DNA of 64,000 nt from Tubiluchus corallicola (GCA_030141605.1 JAQGDQ010000020.1:310001-374000), one strand, 5' to 3'. Counted from the stretch's first letter, positions 1 through 12,848 are shown. Translations and numbers: made by a program. The notes: generated by a model from the letters alone, not told the origin.

Positions 1-492
1 CTCATCATGATGTTATTCATTCGAGTTGAAAGAAAAGGTGGCATGCTATTTTACTTGGCAGCAGTTAAAAACACACTGCCTTATATTTTTTACGGTATTC
101 CACGTAAGCTATGCAAGTTACGGGCTCTGTTACCTGTTGGCTTGTCCGGCTTGCACCTGGCATGGTTTGGCATCAAGTGGTTTCGAACCAGCTAGCGTTG
201 ACATGTCTGCTTGTTCCTGTTGACGTTTGTTTTCACGGATCCACGCTTATCAGTCGCTAGGGCTCACTGAGTTCAGGACTTGTGTCAAAAGGTACGTTTT
301 TCTGTTGGTAGCAGTTGACGGTACTTGCTTTTCCGCAGCTGCGGGCAGTAAGCGTAAGATCCTCGAGCGGAGATGCAGTTTCACTGTGATGAAGTACTTT
401 TGTTGTAAATAGCAGTTGTAGAGTCTATATGGATTACAATTTAGTTTGTGAATAATTCAAGGTGAAACAGAGTATTTGTGTCGTCGTTGTAG

Positions 493-800
493 ACAGCTTG
501 TGGGCAGCTTTATGGCTTTACACAGTTGCGAAGCTTGACGCTGAAATCACTAGTATCGGCACAAAGCCGTTCTGGCGACCCGCAGATGTATATCCCTCTG
601 GTGAGACCCGATGACGTGAAAGAACGCACTTGGCTTTCTCGCTATTTTTGTTCCGTGATTACCGGAGAAGTGGAACAGCTTTTGCGCTAAATCTAGCTTA
701 TCCCTTACGATGTCAGCGTAACTACTTGGGCAAACCAAACGAAAAACATCCGTACAAGGAGATGTACGAGAAGGTCATTTTGGACGCTACGGGCAACTAA
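493..800 (+). pseudogene. Possible frameshifted coding relic, unknown family
   Basis: Two open frames run end to end with one frame change near 670-690. The first (493-690, 65 codons then TAA) reads like ordinary protein and contains VRPDDVKERTWLSRYF. The second, one frame over, ends at TAA 798-800 and contains GKPNEKHPYKEMYEKV. Both have a balanced, charged composition unlike the AT-rich noise around them. The first frame has no ATG near its 5' end and no convincing splice site bounds it. It could be a decayed processed copy of a host gene or a piece of a transposon protein. I do not recognise the family. Confidence 0.3.
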
Positions 801-1439
801 TTGTTGCTGAACCCGGCTTTGACGTGGCCAGACCTCAAGGCCTTTAATTTTTTATTTATTACCAGTCTCTTAACGTACGTCTCTGTTCATGTAATTGTAA
901 TTGAGCAATTGTTCAGAAATTTCACAAAATGTTGTCGTAAATTTTCTTGTAACGTTACTCGCTACTGAATTTCAATTATTTTTGTTAACACAGAATAGCA
1001 GGCCTATGCGTTACTCCATTTTATACGTTTCATTTAACAAACTTTAACTTTAGTTTTATGTAGTCGAATTTCCGCAGTTTGACATTATTTCCTCAGTATA
1101 GATGTTATGCACACTTAGCTTTTTTATGTAGCGAACACTTTGCGTCCAGTAATAAGCATTATGCAACATGAAAATTTCATCGTAAACTCCATATAATTCT
1201 TACATATCTTAGTATAAAACACGAAATTTGTCTTTACGATGAACATAAGCGTTAACCGCTTTCGTAAATCTTTTTTCGCACTTTCTATAAAATTACTTGA
1301 AGCGTAATTAATTTTTCAATAAAATTTAATTTTTTCTCATACGCGCTTCATGCAGGATCACGATGGTGATCACAGGGTGATATTATAAATAGACACCTCT
1401 TACGAATCAGTATCCCGGCGTGGAAGCACTGCTGCCCGG
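801..1439. other. AT-rich stretch, no feature seen
   Basis: Low-complexity AT-rich sequence with no exon-like open frame and no obvious repeat shared with the rest of the window. Confidence 0.5.
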
Positions 1440-3690
1440 TAAAATGACGTAAGTCAAAATGGCATAGGAAAAAAAGGAAAAAGTGTGCAAATGGAAAAAT
1501 AGGAAAAGAGGGACAAACGACTTACACAACATGAGCTCTGAATTAGAGTTATTGTTCGGGATAATTATTTTCGTTATTTTGACCTCTACCAAGGAAGTTA
1601 TGCTTCATGCTGTTTGTTTTTTGCCTGTCTATAGCTGCAAGTCTATTACCCAAAGGCCCACCTAATAGATTTCTATGAGAGTAGGAGACAAGAAAGACAC
1701 AATTTTTACCAGATTCCTGGATTGGGGATGGAGCAGTACTGCCAAGAAAAGTATATGTTTTTTCGCACGTTCTTTGTTTTCACAAAACCTGACCGAACAC
1801 TACGCACAGAAAACATTGGTGAAGCAATTCGTAGAGGTCTCGAATACTACGCACAGAAAACACTGGTGAAGCAATTCGTAGAGGTCTCGAATACTACGTA
1901 CAGAAAACATTGGTGAAGCAATTCGTAGAGGTCTCGAATACTACGTACAGAAAACACTGGTGACGCAATTCGTAGAGGTCTCGAATACTACGCACAGAAA
2001 ACATTGGTGAAGCAATTCGTAGAGGTCTCGAATACTACGCACAGAAAACATTGGTGAAGCAATTCGTAGAGGTCTCGAATACTACGCACAGAAAACACTG
2101 GTGAAGCAATTCGTAGAGGTCTCGAATACTACGCACAGAAAACATTGGTGAAGCAATTCGTAGAGGTCTCGAATACTACGTACAGAAAACACTGGTGACG
2201 CAATTCGTAGAGGCCTCGAATACTACGCACAGAAAACACTGGTGACGCAATTCGTAGAGGTCTCGAATACTACGCACAGAAAACATTGGTGAAGCAATTC
2301 GTAGAGGTCTCGAATACTACGTACAGAAAACACTGGTGAAGCAATTCGTAGAGGTCTCGAATACTACGTACAGAAAACATTGGTGAAGCAATTCGTAGAG
2401 GTCTCGAATACTACGCACAGAAAACACTGGTGACGCAATTCGTAGAGGTCTCGAATACTACGCACAGAAAGCATTGGTGAAGCAATTCGTAGAGGTCTCG
2501 AATACTACGCACAGAAAACACTGGTGAAGCAATTCGTAGAGGTCTCGAATACTACGCACAGAAAACATTGGTGAAGCAATTCGTAGAGGTCTCGAATACT
2601 ACGCACAGAAAACATTGGTGAAGCAATTCGTAGAGGTCTCGAATACTACGTACAGAAAACACTGGTGACGCATTTCGTAGAGGTCTCGAATACTACGTAC
2701 AGAAAACATTGGTGAAGCAATTCGTAGAGGTCTCGAATACTACGCACAGAAAACACTGGTGACGCAATTCGTAGAGGTCTCGAATACTACGCACAGAAAA
2801 CATTGGTGAAGCAATTCGTAGAGGTCTCGAATACTACGCACAGAAAACACTGGTGAAGCAATTCGTAGAGGTCTCGAATACTACGCACAGAAAACATTGG
2901 TGAAGCAATTCGTAGAGGTCTCGAATACTACGCACAGAAAACACTGGTGAAGCAATTCGTAGAGGTCTCGAATACTACGCACAGAAAACACTGGTGAAGC
3001 AATTCGTAGAGGTCTCGAATACTACGCACAGAAAACATTGGTGAAGCAATTCGTAGAGGTCTCGAATACTACGCACAGAAAACACTGGTGAAGCAATTCG
3101 TAGAGGTCTCGAATACTACGCACAGAAAACATTGGTGAAGCAATTCGTAGAGGTCTCGAATACTACGCACAGACAACACTGGTGACGCAATTACGTGGAG
3201 GTTTCAGACGGAGTGCTATAGCTTTTTGGGAAGATGAGGACTTAGCTACAAGAGAGGGGAATTCTTGTTTTATTATCTCTACCAGGGCAAACAACTACGA
3301 GCTAGTTACGTTTATCAGTCTATTACCAAAGCAAAATGGTTAAAGAAATGTAGACAAACACCATGTGAAACGTTTGTGCATTATTCATTATAATTCTGTT
3401 TAATAAACAAAATATTTTGGGTCCTTTGCTAGTCTATATAATACTTATATAGGTATATTATAGCATGTTATTATAAAACTTTGTTTTTAGTTTTTTCTAT
3501 TGAAAGAACGAACGGGTTTTTCGACCTTGGCGGAGGTCTGTTTCCTGCTGAGCGCATTCTAGTCTTGTCATACAAATTATATGCATCAAAATAACATATA
3601 TACAACTTTTTTTCCTGCGTTTTCATTTGTGCTGTTTTTTCCTATGCAATTTTTACTGTGCCATTTTACCTACATTTGCAGGCACGTAAT
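1440..3690 (+). mobile_element. Repeat A, copy 1 (foldback-like element carrying a minisatellite)
   Basis: This shares an ordered set of blocks with 34225-35105 and 47205-48170. The left end is rich in ATGGCA-type motifs followed by A runs. Then come a block reading ACCTCTACCAAGGAAGTTAT, an internal motif CCGAACACTACGCACAG, the phrase CAGACGGAGTG, the phrase ATGCATCAAAATAACATAT, and a right end with TTTTTCCTATGC and CTGTGCCATTTTAC motifs. Left and right ends are loosely inverted relative to each other. No protein is encoded. The internal motif is expanded about 30-fold in this copy only. Boundaries are approximate. Confidence 0.5.
1797..3215. repeat. 47-bp minisatellite, about 30 units
   Basis: A near-perfect tandem array with a 47-bp period, measured from successive TACGCACAG/TACGTACAG positions (1801, 1848, 1895). 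Units differ at a few fixed sites: ACATTGG or ACACTGG, GTGAAGC or GTGACGC, and CGCACAG or CGTACAG. Because 47 is not a multiple of 3, open frames across it are accidental. The last unit is diverged and runs into CAGACGGAGTG, the flank seen beside the single-copy version of the motif at about 34670. Confidence 0.95.
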
Positions 3691-5508
3691 TGTTCCGGTT
3701 AATTCATTAAGAGCGTGGGCAGTGCGTTTTCCATCGAAGCACCGGTTCCGTAAAACAGCCAGCAATAGAGGCGGTAAGAGAAAATTTATGCACGTTATTC
3801 CTTCAAATTCCTGTTTAGTTTTCACGTTTTTGGTATTGTTTGTAACAAACTGAAGCTCGCATCATTGCCGACTTGAACCTTGAACTTCTTGGCCGACGTC
3901 AACGTTACAATATTTGACCAAAGAAAAATTATAAGGTCGAAGCTTATGTTTTCTGTTTGTCACCATTAAGAGCTTTGCTGCAAATTTTGTTCTCCCGAAA
4001 ACACCCCAAAACTGTTATATTCCAGTGTTTATTTGTTTATCCCAAGGTAAACGGTTTCTTTTATATTTGTGTACCACATTCTTGAAAATTTGTGTGCTGT
4101 GCTAGATTTGCGACGGTGCTTTGTGCGAGTGTTTTTTCGGTACTGTGGATTTCGTACTTACGGAAATGATCTGTTAAATTAAATGTGTTAAAATTATAAA
4201 TTAATTTGGTCATTTTTGGGGCAAAAAAGGGCAAGTTGTTTAAAAGCGCTAGTTGTGATTTCCCGTAAATTATGTTGATTGTTTTTAATTAAGTAGATTG
4301 CTTCCTACGTTGACACCTATTCAAGTATCGCCGTTGTTTTGAAGCAAGAACGTTTAAAAATGTATGTCATCAATGAGGAACATTTAGTGTTTTGCTGATC
4401 TATGCAAAAAAGTAACGATTTAAAGACTGCATATTACTAGAATTAAATGTTTGTTTTGCCGATGAAAGAAATTCCATACTTACCGATCTAACACATTAAG
4501 CTGCAAATTTTATGTTACCTGCAGGTAAAGCTATCCAGCTTAAGGCTATAATGCTAGATTGTTGCAGTACTTGATGGTGAAAAACGTGCTATTTTTTATT
4601 AGAACTGCATATTAACTTCTAGTATTAATTAGTGTTGCATTACGATTATAGTTGAAGATGTCTTAGCTAAGCACTTTAATTTAAATTAACATTAAAAACT
4701 GTGTTACTGCTGCAAGCACGTAATCTAAGACAACCATTAAAAACTAGTTAATAGTTCAAATGGTCACGCGAAGTTTAGGCTACATTATTTTCGGTCACAC
4801 TAAATTTACATTATTTTACATTACATTACATTAATTTACATTACATTAGCCTACATTATTTTCTCATGATGATATGAAATTCCTTTGTATAAGATATAAT
4901 TTGACACCATTGCACTAAAATTATCAACGATTCAGGAAACATTGACAAGTGTAAAATATTAATGAGTTATAAATGCGTTCTCACGGAACAAATTAATCGT
5001 ACATGGTACGGGGTCAGTAACTTTATAAACATGTCCTTTGCTCGATGCAAACTTCTTACATGCACGACAATACGATTTTCTGATTTTAATTATATGTCAG
5101 TACCTATTTTGATATCACTTTTCAAGTTTTGTGCTTGACCGGTTCTAGCGCGACGTGTAACAGTAATTTACAGAGCACGATGGCACTTTCTGGCGCAATT
5201 GCTAACAGAAGGTTTTCTGCGTTTTCTGCGTAAACACTGTTTTAGTTACTACAGAAAAATTCTTTTCGGCAAATATGGCTTCTATATCAAATAACAAATG
5301 GGTAAATGTTAAGTACTTAATATAGTTTAATGTACTTGAATTTGAAAACAATGAAAAACGTTTGAAACAGTTAGATAAAGTAATGAGGATGTTGGAACAT
5401 TTACTCACTAATCGGCAAGTTTTATTTAATAAAACCGTTTTTAACTCTTCAACAAGTTTAAAATGTGCATTTCTTATAGTAAAAGCTATTTTACTTGTTT
5501 GTTTTTAG
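3691..5508. other. AT-rich stretch, no gene seen
   Basis: No exon with plausible splice sites was found. A short run of TTACATTA-type repeats lies at about 4800-4855. It could contain the missing upstream exon(s) of the P0 gene, but none can be picked out. Confidence 0.4.
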
Positions 5509-5623
5509 CGTTCCATCATTGGACTATTCATTTGTATTACTTTTATGGCTCAGCCAGGTGAAAGTCGTGGTGTGTACAATAGAAAAGGTTATAGGCGGAG
5601 GCATGTTCCAATAAGACTAAGAG
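5509..5623 (+). pseudogene. P0: orphan 5' exon of a pentraxin-like gene
   Basis: This exon is homologous to P3 exon A (33336-33453). Both follow a TTTTAG acceptor, both have exactly 79 nt from an internal ATG to a GTAAGT/GTAAGC donor, and both end in phase 1. The frame reads a hydrophobic stretch (IIGLFICITF), then MAQPGESRGVY and an arginine-rich segment. By comparison with P3, the hydrophobic part is the end of a signal peptide, probably cut near MA|Q, so this ATG need not be the start codon. No matching pentraxin-domain exons follow. About 0.7 kb downstream begins a gypsy element, and only a scrap of the last exon survives beyond it. Called a relic for that reason. Confidence 0.5.
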
Positions 5624-6360
5624 GTAAGTGTGTGATCAACATTATAGCCTGTGTAATCTGCATTTACTATTTGCACAAATTTATTATTACAACATTACAG
5701 GGGAATCTACTTCTTCATTTGCCGGATGAATAGCTTATTATTATATAGCTTATGATAGTTGATCAGTTGGCCAACTTTATTTTGTGCTTAATTTGTTTTT
5801 ACTGAAATTAAAAGAACTTAGCTTAAGCATGGGTCATGGATATATTGGCAGAATAACCATAACCTACTTAACATAACACTAGCAACTACAAGTCGGAAGG
5901 ACGCCCTTAAAATATTTTGCGCATAACTGGGAAGATACTGTTGTAGTACTGTTGCTGCTGTTGTCGTTGCTGTTGTCATCGTCGTCGTTGTTTTGTTATT
6001 ATTTCTATTACTATTATTATTATCTAGTCAATAAGCGAAAATTCCGCGTGGTTTCGAATTATTAACGGCAATGGGAAACTCAGTAATTCTGGTGGTAACA
6101 ATTACTAATAGATATGATGCATATAGAAATATGCATATACATTTAGAACGCAGCAATTTGAATGCATCTCTTTTCAAAAAGCATTTGAACTCTGTGCAAA
6201 GATTTCAAGATGCGAGCCGATTTCTGTTTTTATGCACTTTTTCAAAAAATTGGGTGGATGTGGTCGAGAAGATGTCCACTGATGCAAGATGTGCTCATGC
6301 AGATGCTCATCGCGCAAAATCTATGTGTTATAAACTGATAATACTGGACTGCTCTCCACT
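5624..6360. other. No gene; trinucleotide-rich patch
   Basis: Former intron of P0, if that gene was once intact. An imperfect GTT/GCT/ATT trinucleotide-rich patch lies at about 5938-6032. A 120-codon open frame at 6071-6433 has no recognisable content or splice sites and is not called. Confidence 0.4.
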
Positions 6361-6760
6361 TTTAGTGGAAGCAGAACGGATGGCACCGCGGCCTACACCG
6401 TGCGGCATGACTCAAAGACAAAAACCAAAATGAATAAAATAAAAATGACAATTTATTACCCAAACAAAATAACTGTTCCAGATAGCTTTCCGAATGGAGC
6501 AACAGAAAGCCTGATGAAGTGCGAACAGAGCTGAGATGAGATGAGACGCCCACTGACCACTGACAAGGATCTACAGCAGACCTACCATTTTTATAAGCTC
6601 AGGTGTGCACGTGACTAGTGGCTCCCACTAACACAAGGTCAGAATAAGCGTCTATGTGCTAGTTAAAGCCGGACGTGTGCTAGTTCACACGCACACCTGA
6701 GAAGTCTGCTGTATTCTCCTGCCAGTATTACACTACCTCATCACAGCCCTGCAGTACACT
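6361..6760 (-). repeat. Putative 3' LTR of the gypsy element
   Basis: Immediately downstream (minus sense) of the polypurine tract the sequence begins TGTACTGC. A TATA-like TTATAAAAATGG lies at 6585-6600 and an AATAAA signal at 6452-6457, the U3-R-U5 order expected of an LTR. No second LTR was found for comparison, so the inner and outer ends are not fixed. Confidence 0.4.
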
Positions 6761-6778
6761 GTCCCCCTTCCTCCAGAC
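6761..6778 (-). promoter_or_regulatory. Polypurine tract
   Basis: The minus strand reads GGAGGAAGGGGGA, a purine run directly before the putative LTR, as needed for plus-strand priming in LTR retrotransposons. Confidence 0.45.
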
Positions 6779-8553
6779 AAAGAAGTCCCTTCTTTGAAGA
6801 TCTAGTCTTCCATCGGGAGGGAGAAGAACAGCTACCTACACAGACCAGAAAGCAAGTTCGAGCACTGCTAATCGGCAATACAAAAAGTTTTTCCTTCCAT
6901 TAATCAAATAGAATCACAGAAATATTTTGCAAAGACTGGCAATTCTACAAAACAACATGAGCTAGTGCATAACGCCTACCGAATTACAAACTAGAAGATG
7001 AAGTCAATGTCAGATTTCTTGTATGAATAAATTAAAGTTAAACATTACATTTCTAGTAACAACAATTTTTATATAACGGCGAGTCGACTTAAAAAAACTT
7101 CCAACTAAATATGCCTAAGTATGTCTACGTAAAAATGCAAAAATGAACGAAATAAATGTAATCAGATATCCGCTATCCGTAAATAAACGTAACGTAGTGT
7201 AAATAATCCGCACGATCTGCGATTCTTAACGATTCACCAGTACCAACTATGTCTCAATAAGCAAATGCAAGTAAGGTGTGTGGTGTGGACTAGCCCTTAG
7301 TCAAGCAACAACGCATCCGATACCACGGGTGTAACACCTGGGTTGGTAGAGCTTGCCTGGAAAAGATGAACGCTAGTACGCATGTCAAGCATACAGTTAG
7401 TTCAAGTGAATTTCCACTGCAGACCCAGCATAAGATTTATTGAGCTTAAGTATTGGCTCCTATGGCGAAAAACGTCGATTCTCCATAAATTTCCAAAATA
7501 GCTGTGCTGTACAACAGAAAAAAGGTAGTAAATCTGCTTACACCAACTATATTCATAGCGGGAAACCAAAAACAAAAAGTTATATGCCACTTTATCTTTA
7601 AATAAATCAACATCTTTAATAAGCAACAACAATGCTGACAACTTAACTTCTAAAAAAAATTTAACACCTTACCGTGTTCGATTAACTTACGCAACCGAGG
7701 GCTGGTCAGTGGTCAAAGTCGCTCTGTTCACATGGTAGCCAACGGGCAAGGCTTTGTCGCGAAGCTAGAAATAGGACCTCGAAGAACGAAAGCAACAACA
7801 ACAAAACGTCAATTATCGAAAAAGACTAATTAGAACTAGGCATCAACTGGAATCGGTTGACTTAAAACAACGAAATTGAGAATTTCGATCACGACTATCT
7901 ACTCGTACATCATAGCTGAAACAGTCTAAACAAACGGTAATTGTTTAGCAAAAATGAAATATTTGTTCTGCCATTTATCTCTCGAGATTAATGTTAGAAC
8001 AAATGACAATTTGCAATAACTATTTACAGAACAATTATCCTTTTTTTTAAATTCCATTCAAGAAAAAAACTCAAAATTTAATTAAAGAATACACAGTTGA
8101 TTTCCAATACGGCCACTTAAGAATATAGAACAAAAACTAATATATTCGCCTCTCCTCCTCTCCTTAAAGAAGAGTGAAAATTCCATTTTTTCACAAAATA
8201 CGACAACAATAATAATGACATCATTGACATGAGGTAATCAATATACAGCCAAGGAAATATGTTCAATTCTTGGTTCCTCAGCTGCAAAAAAATATTTTTT
8301 TTTACATTTTGAAACATGCTTATTAAGTAAATTATATACTTCGAGTTAAACAAGCATCTAGTCACGTATTTTCGAATTTGACATGTGTAAGTAGTTACAA
8401 CTCCATTCTTAAGTGCTAATGTGGATGTGTCACATAGAATAGTTGCTGGAATTACGAAAATGTTTCGCGTAAGTAATTCTATGAGTGCATCTAAACTCGA
8501 GCATTTTCTTGCTTGTAAAGTGAGGGTTAAGATGACAGAACTCTCCTAGCATT
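6779..8553 (-). other. Non-coding 3' part of the gypsy element
   Basis: 1.8 kb between the end of pol and the polypurine tract. Short open frames here match nothing recognisable. It may hold a decayed extra gene or unrelated inserted sequence. Confidence 0.35.
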
Positions 8554-11500
8554 TCATTTCTCAAGTCTCGGATTGCGTATTCGATGTGCAGTAGGGTCTT
8601 CATAGGCGAAGTTTCCATAGTGGGTTGTAGGTTGTCTTGACCTGCGGGGGTAAGGTCGGGGAGGACTGGACGGCAACTGGACGTCATCGGCTGCATTGGC
8701 TTCCAAAAAGGTTAGTGGTGTGCTAGAATGGGTCTCGCTTGATACGAGAACAGGATTAATAGAAGTTGGAGAGAGAATAGGATCCGGTAACGTAGGTTGT
8801 GAGGTTACATTATGATTGGATTGAAACGATTTGGGTTGTCTATCAACAGTTTTTCTATTGTTTATTTCAAGATTACACTCAACATTGCTCCTAGAATGGT
8901 TCACCTAGGTAGACTGCTCGCCCGAAAGAGGCGTGCGTACACTATCGCCGGCCTTTTCAGAGGAGTCCTCAGCAATTGCTGAACTGGAGCTACCAGGAAG
9001 CCATTCGTTAATGAGTTGTCGAGTTGATTCGTCGGGAATAAATTCAGCAGAGTCGGCTGTGCCAAGTAAACTAAGAGTAGTTGAGCCGGGAAAATCAACT
9101 CTTTTGGGAGTGGATGTTCGAGGTTTTGGTATAGGCGGAGATAAGGTGGGCAATGAAAGCCGTACATCACCGTTGGATGAATTGTCATGGGGAAGGGAAA
9201 GTTGATCACGAATAGGAGTTAAGGCTGGCATGGAGGAATTAAGTAGTTCTGGAATTTGGGCTGGAAAACTCGATGCATTTTCATTGTGCTCATCATTATA
9301 ATCAGCTATTCTGCATGGTGAGTATGGAGGTGGCGGCAATCCGAAAGAATCGAGAGATACAGAACGATCAAGTGCTGTCAGTTGTGGCTCGAGTTCAATG
9401 TTCTGTTCAGATTTAGATTTATCGATACCCGATGGATCGGCATTGGATTTATCGGCACTAACTTCGGGATCAAGGCTATAAGTTACTGTAGCTTGGCTGT
9501 CAGATAATTCATTGAGTGAAGGCGTTTCACCAGGTGTCCAGGAAAATCCAGTGGCTGGCGTATAACGCCACAGACGATCTGCATGAACAATTTTGCATCT
9601 TTCTCTTGGTCCCGGCAAACGTATACGATAGACAACATCTGAGAGACGTGTTATGATTTCATAAGGTCCCAGCCAATCAGACTGAAGCTTTGGACTGCGA
9701 CCGATTTTACGCTGAGGGTTAAAAAACCAAACTTTTTCCCCAACAGAAAATTGAACATAACGAGAACGGACATTATAGCGTCTACGCATTGTTTCATGGG
9801 AAATGCGAAGGTTTTCTCTGATGAAATGGTGAACGTCATGTAGACGATTCTCAAGATTTTTAACATACTGAACGACAGTACTTGAATCAATGTTTGAAGG
9901 TGGGCGTCCTGTTAATAGATCAAGAGGCAGCCTTAATTCTCAACCAAACATGGCTTGAGCAGGGGTGAATCCAGTTGAGTCATGTACAGCCGATCTGTAT
10001 GAAAGCAAAAACAAAGGGATCTTTTCATCCCAATCACGCTGGTGGGCACTACTGAATTGCGCAAGCTGTCGGGAAATGGTCCTTATAAAGCGCTCGCACA
10101 TTCCATCGCTTTTTGGGTTAAGCGCAGTCGTTCGAGTTTTCTCAATACCCATAAGATTACAGCATTGCTGAAAGACCTTACTTTCAAAATTTCGGCCTTG
10201 GTCTGAATGAATTTCGTTTGGTAACCCAAATCGGCAAAAGAAATCGTTTACCAATACTGCAGCTATAGTCTCGGCTTCTTGGTTCGGTAAGGGATAGCAT
10301 TACGGCCATTTTGTGAAATAATCCATTGCAACTAATATGTATTTGTTGTTAGAATTAGACAACGGAAAAGGACCTGCCACGTCAATGGCGATTCGTTCCA
10401 TAGGCGCGCCCACACGGTATAGTTGTAAAGGTGCACGAGGTTTTCGCTGCGGCCCCTTTTTCTTGCAACAAATTTCGCAAGTTCGCGTCCATATTTCAAC
10501 ATCTTGCCGCATTCCCGGCCAAAACAAGCGCTGCCGCAGTAAATCGAGAGTTTTGTTTTGTCCAAAATGGCCTGCAGTTGGAGATGAATGCATTTCCGTT
10601 AAAACTTTTTCGCGAAAAGCGCGAGGGACTAACCATTGCCAGCGAGAAGACTCCCTTCAGGGCTTTCCCATTTCCGCTGCAAAATGCCATCTCTTAAACG
10701 CAGTGTGTCCCAATGCGCTAAAACCGCTTTAGCGTTTCTACTAAGGGGTGATCGCTGTTCCCATGTTGGTTTTTCGCTTGACGTTTCAAGAAACGCTATG
10801 ACGGGTGCTAGATCTTTATCATTTAATTGACCTTCTTTAAAATCTAATTCAGTATCACGCAAAGTTGTACCGACTTTGACAAATTTTGCCGATTCAGTGA
10901 TTTCTGGTTTCACACATTTTGATGCCTGAATAATTTCACTGTCAATTTTACTTCTCCAGGCTGGCTGTAAGGCATTTTTGCTATTTTCAGCTTTTGAATT
11001 GTTAGCTGTTCTTAGCGTTTCAAATTTTATTTCACGTTTGTTGCAATGAGAGCATTCGTGTTCGCATGGCCGTCTAGACAGCGCGTCTGCATTCGCGTGA
11101 CTTTTACCGGGCCTATGCTCTATCTTGTACTGATATTGGTCCAATTTCGCAAGCCATCGAGCTAATTGGCCTTCCGGGCGCTTAAGCGTGCGAAGCCAGC
11201 GAAGTGCCGCATGGTCGGTACGTATAGAAAAGAGTTTTCCGTAAAGATAGTGATGGAAGTTGGTCACCGCTTTTATCACGGCCAGGAGTTCACGTCTAGT
11301 GGCACAGTAATTGCGTTCTGCGGGGTTAAGTGTTTGACTGTAATAGGCAATTACACGTTCGTGTCCATTTTGAACTTGAGAGAGTACAGCACCGATGGCG
11401 ACATTACTAGCATCGGTGTCAAGTATGAAATCTCTATCGAAATGAGGATGCGCTAGTACAGGGGAGGAAGTAAGCAAGGCTTTAAGTCTCTCAAAAGACT

Positions 11501-12147
11501 GCAGCTGGTCTTGTTGCCACAAGAAAGGTTGATGTTTACGAGTTAGTTCGTGCAGTGGAGCTGCTATTTTTGCAAAGTCTTTGATGAAGCGCCTGTAGTA
11601 TGTACAAAGGCCAAGAAAACTACGTAGCTCAGTCAAGTTTGTTGGTATAGGCCATTTCGCTACTGCATCAGTTTTTGCAGGATCGGTGTGTACTCCTTGG
11701 GAACTGACAATGTGTCCAAGGTAAGTTACCTGCTTTTGTGTAAGTAGACATTTCTCAGCGTTAAGTTTCAGTCCGGCTGCTTGGAAGCGAGTGAAGACCT
11801 CTTGTAGACGCTCCAAGTGTTCGTCAAAGGTGTGGCCATAAACTATCACGTCATCGAGGTAGATTAGTAGGGTACGCCAATGAAGGCCAGTCAGGACCTG
11901 CTCCATAAAAAAGGCATAGCCTTGAATTGCCAGAGGCCTCTATGTGTAATGAAAGCCGTCTTCTCCTTGTCGTTAGGGTGCATTTCGACCTGGTGATACC
12001 CAGATTTCAAGTCAAGGGTGGAAAACCATTCAGAGCCTGATAGTGCATCTATCGAGTCATCTATACAGGGTAAAGGATAACTGTCTTTGATGGTAATTGC
12101 ATTTAGGGCTCTATAATCAATGCAGCATCTAGTGCACCGTAGTAATC
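8554..12147 (-). pseudogene. pol: gypsy pol: reverse transcriptase, RNase H, integrase (broken)
   Basis: Reading 12147 down to 8554. The reverse transcriptase starts inside the CIDYRALNAIT block and continues through LDLKSGYHQVEMHP. After MPF (about 11935) roughly 34 bp are missing and the frame shifts. The palm resumes at 11906 with active-site YLDD (11861-11850). RNase H follows (FILDTDASN, TRRELLAVI). Near 10640 the frame shifts again. The integrase HHCC zinc finger (H, H, CEIC) spans about 10593-10450. The DDE core has D in AIDVAGPF, D in HSDQGRNF and E in CERFIRT, but an in-frame TAA follows FTKWP (about 10297) and a TGA follows AMFG (about 9940). A GPY/F module (WLGPYEI) and a long polar tail run through a further TAG at 8905. 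YLDD and GPY/F point to Ty3/gypsy. It cannot make an active protein as it stands. Confidence 0.9.
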
Positions 12148-12848
12148 ACCCCTGGACGATTCGAGCCAGAGTTATCGGTGAGCGAGAGGCCTCGGTTCGA
12201 GGTCGACATCCGGAAACATGCAACTGGGAGACATTTACTAGCTTTGAAAGAGTATAAGGCCCGACCAAAATCCTGACAAACCCACTAATTTTGTAAAACT
12301 AAATGTTACTGTTGGAAAGAGTGATTTTATAACCGAAAAAGAACGAATAGCTGGCTAGACATAAAAACACAAAGAAAACGAATTTACCCTTGAAGGTTCA
12401 CCACTCCCTCACATTCACGCCGAAACAGTTGGGAGACAAGACCTGGGAAGGCAGGAGCAGGCTTGTCTTGTTTGGCTCTCAAACTCCAGCAACCACTGAA
12501 CTCAAAGAAATAGAATGCGGTGCTTCTTATCAGATAAACATTTTCTTTACATTTGAAAAATGTATTAACGTCCATACAAATAGTTGCAAATTAATTAAAT
12601 ATAATAAAAATTGCTGCTGCCGATAGCACCATGACCATAAAATATAATTTTAATTTGGTTTATCTTTTTGTAATTTCTTAAATGAGTTAGTTACCGATTT
12701 ATTCAAAGTACCGCATCTACATTTGACTTACCTAAGTCACATTTGAGTGACTACCTGTCCCTGTCTACCTGTTCACCTGTCCCAACCGAAACGGAAAGAG
12801 TGCGCACTCTGACAGAAAACCAATGTTGACTATCCAACTGATACCACC
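12148..12848. other. Stretch between gypsy truncation and P0 scrap
   Basis: No coding signal. No 5' LTR resembling 6361-6760 was recognised. The short GC-richer patch 12150-12240 directly abuts the truncated reverse transcriptase and may belong to another repeat. Confidence 0.35.

Larger units (their letters stand above)
6361..12147 (-). mobile_element. Degenerate Ty3/gypsy LTR retrotransposon, 5'-truncated
   Basis: On the minus strand this runs from a truncated reverse transcriptase (12147) through RNase H, integrase and a GPY/F tail (to 8554), a 1.8-kb non-coding stretch, a polypurine tract (6761-6778) and a putative 3' LTR. Gag, protease, the start of the reverse transcriptase and the 5' LTR are absent. 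The sequence changes character abruptly near 12150. The element lies between a 5' exon and a last-exon scrap of a pentraxin-like gene, so it probably disrupted that locus. Several stops and frameshifts show it is dead. The LTR-side limit is approximate. Confidence 0.85.

Noticed and set aside
1797-3215. CRISPR-like array
   Set aside because: Units are contiguous with no unique spacers and the host is a eukaryote; it is a minisatellite.
6071-6433. 120-codon open frame next to the gypsy LTR
   Set aside because: No recognisable domain, no splice sites, and it runs into the putative LTR.
7300-7370. tRNA-like phrase GGTTGGTAGAGC
   Set aside because: No cloverleaf with matching acceptor stem or T-arm could be built around it.
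8933-9205. Plus-strand open frame inside the gypsy pol region
   Set aside because: Antisense shadow of the real minus-strand pol reading.
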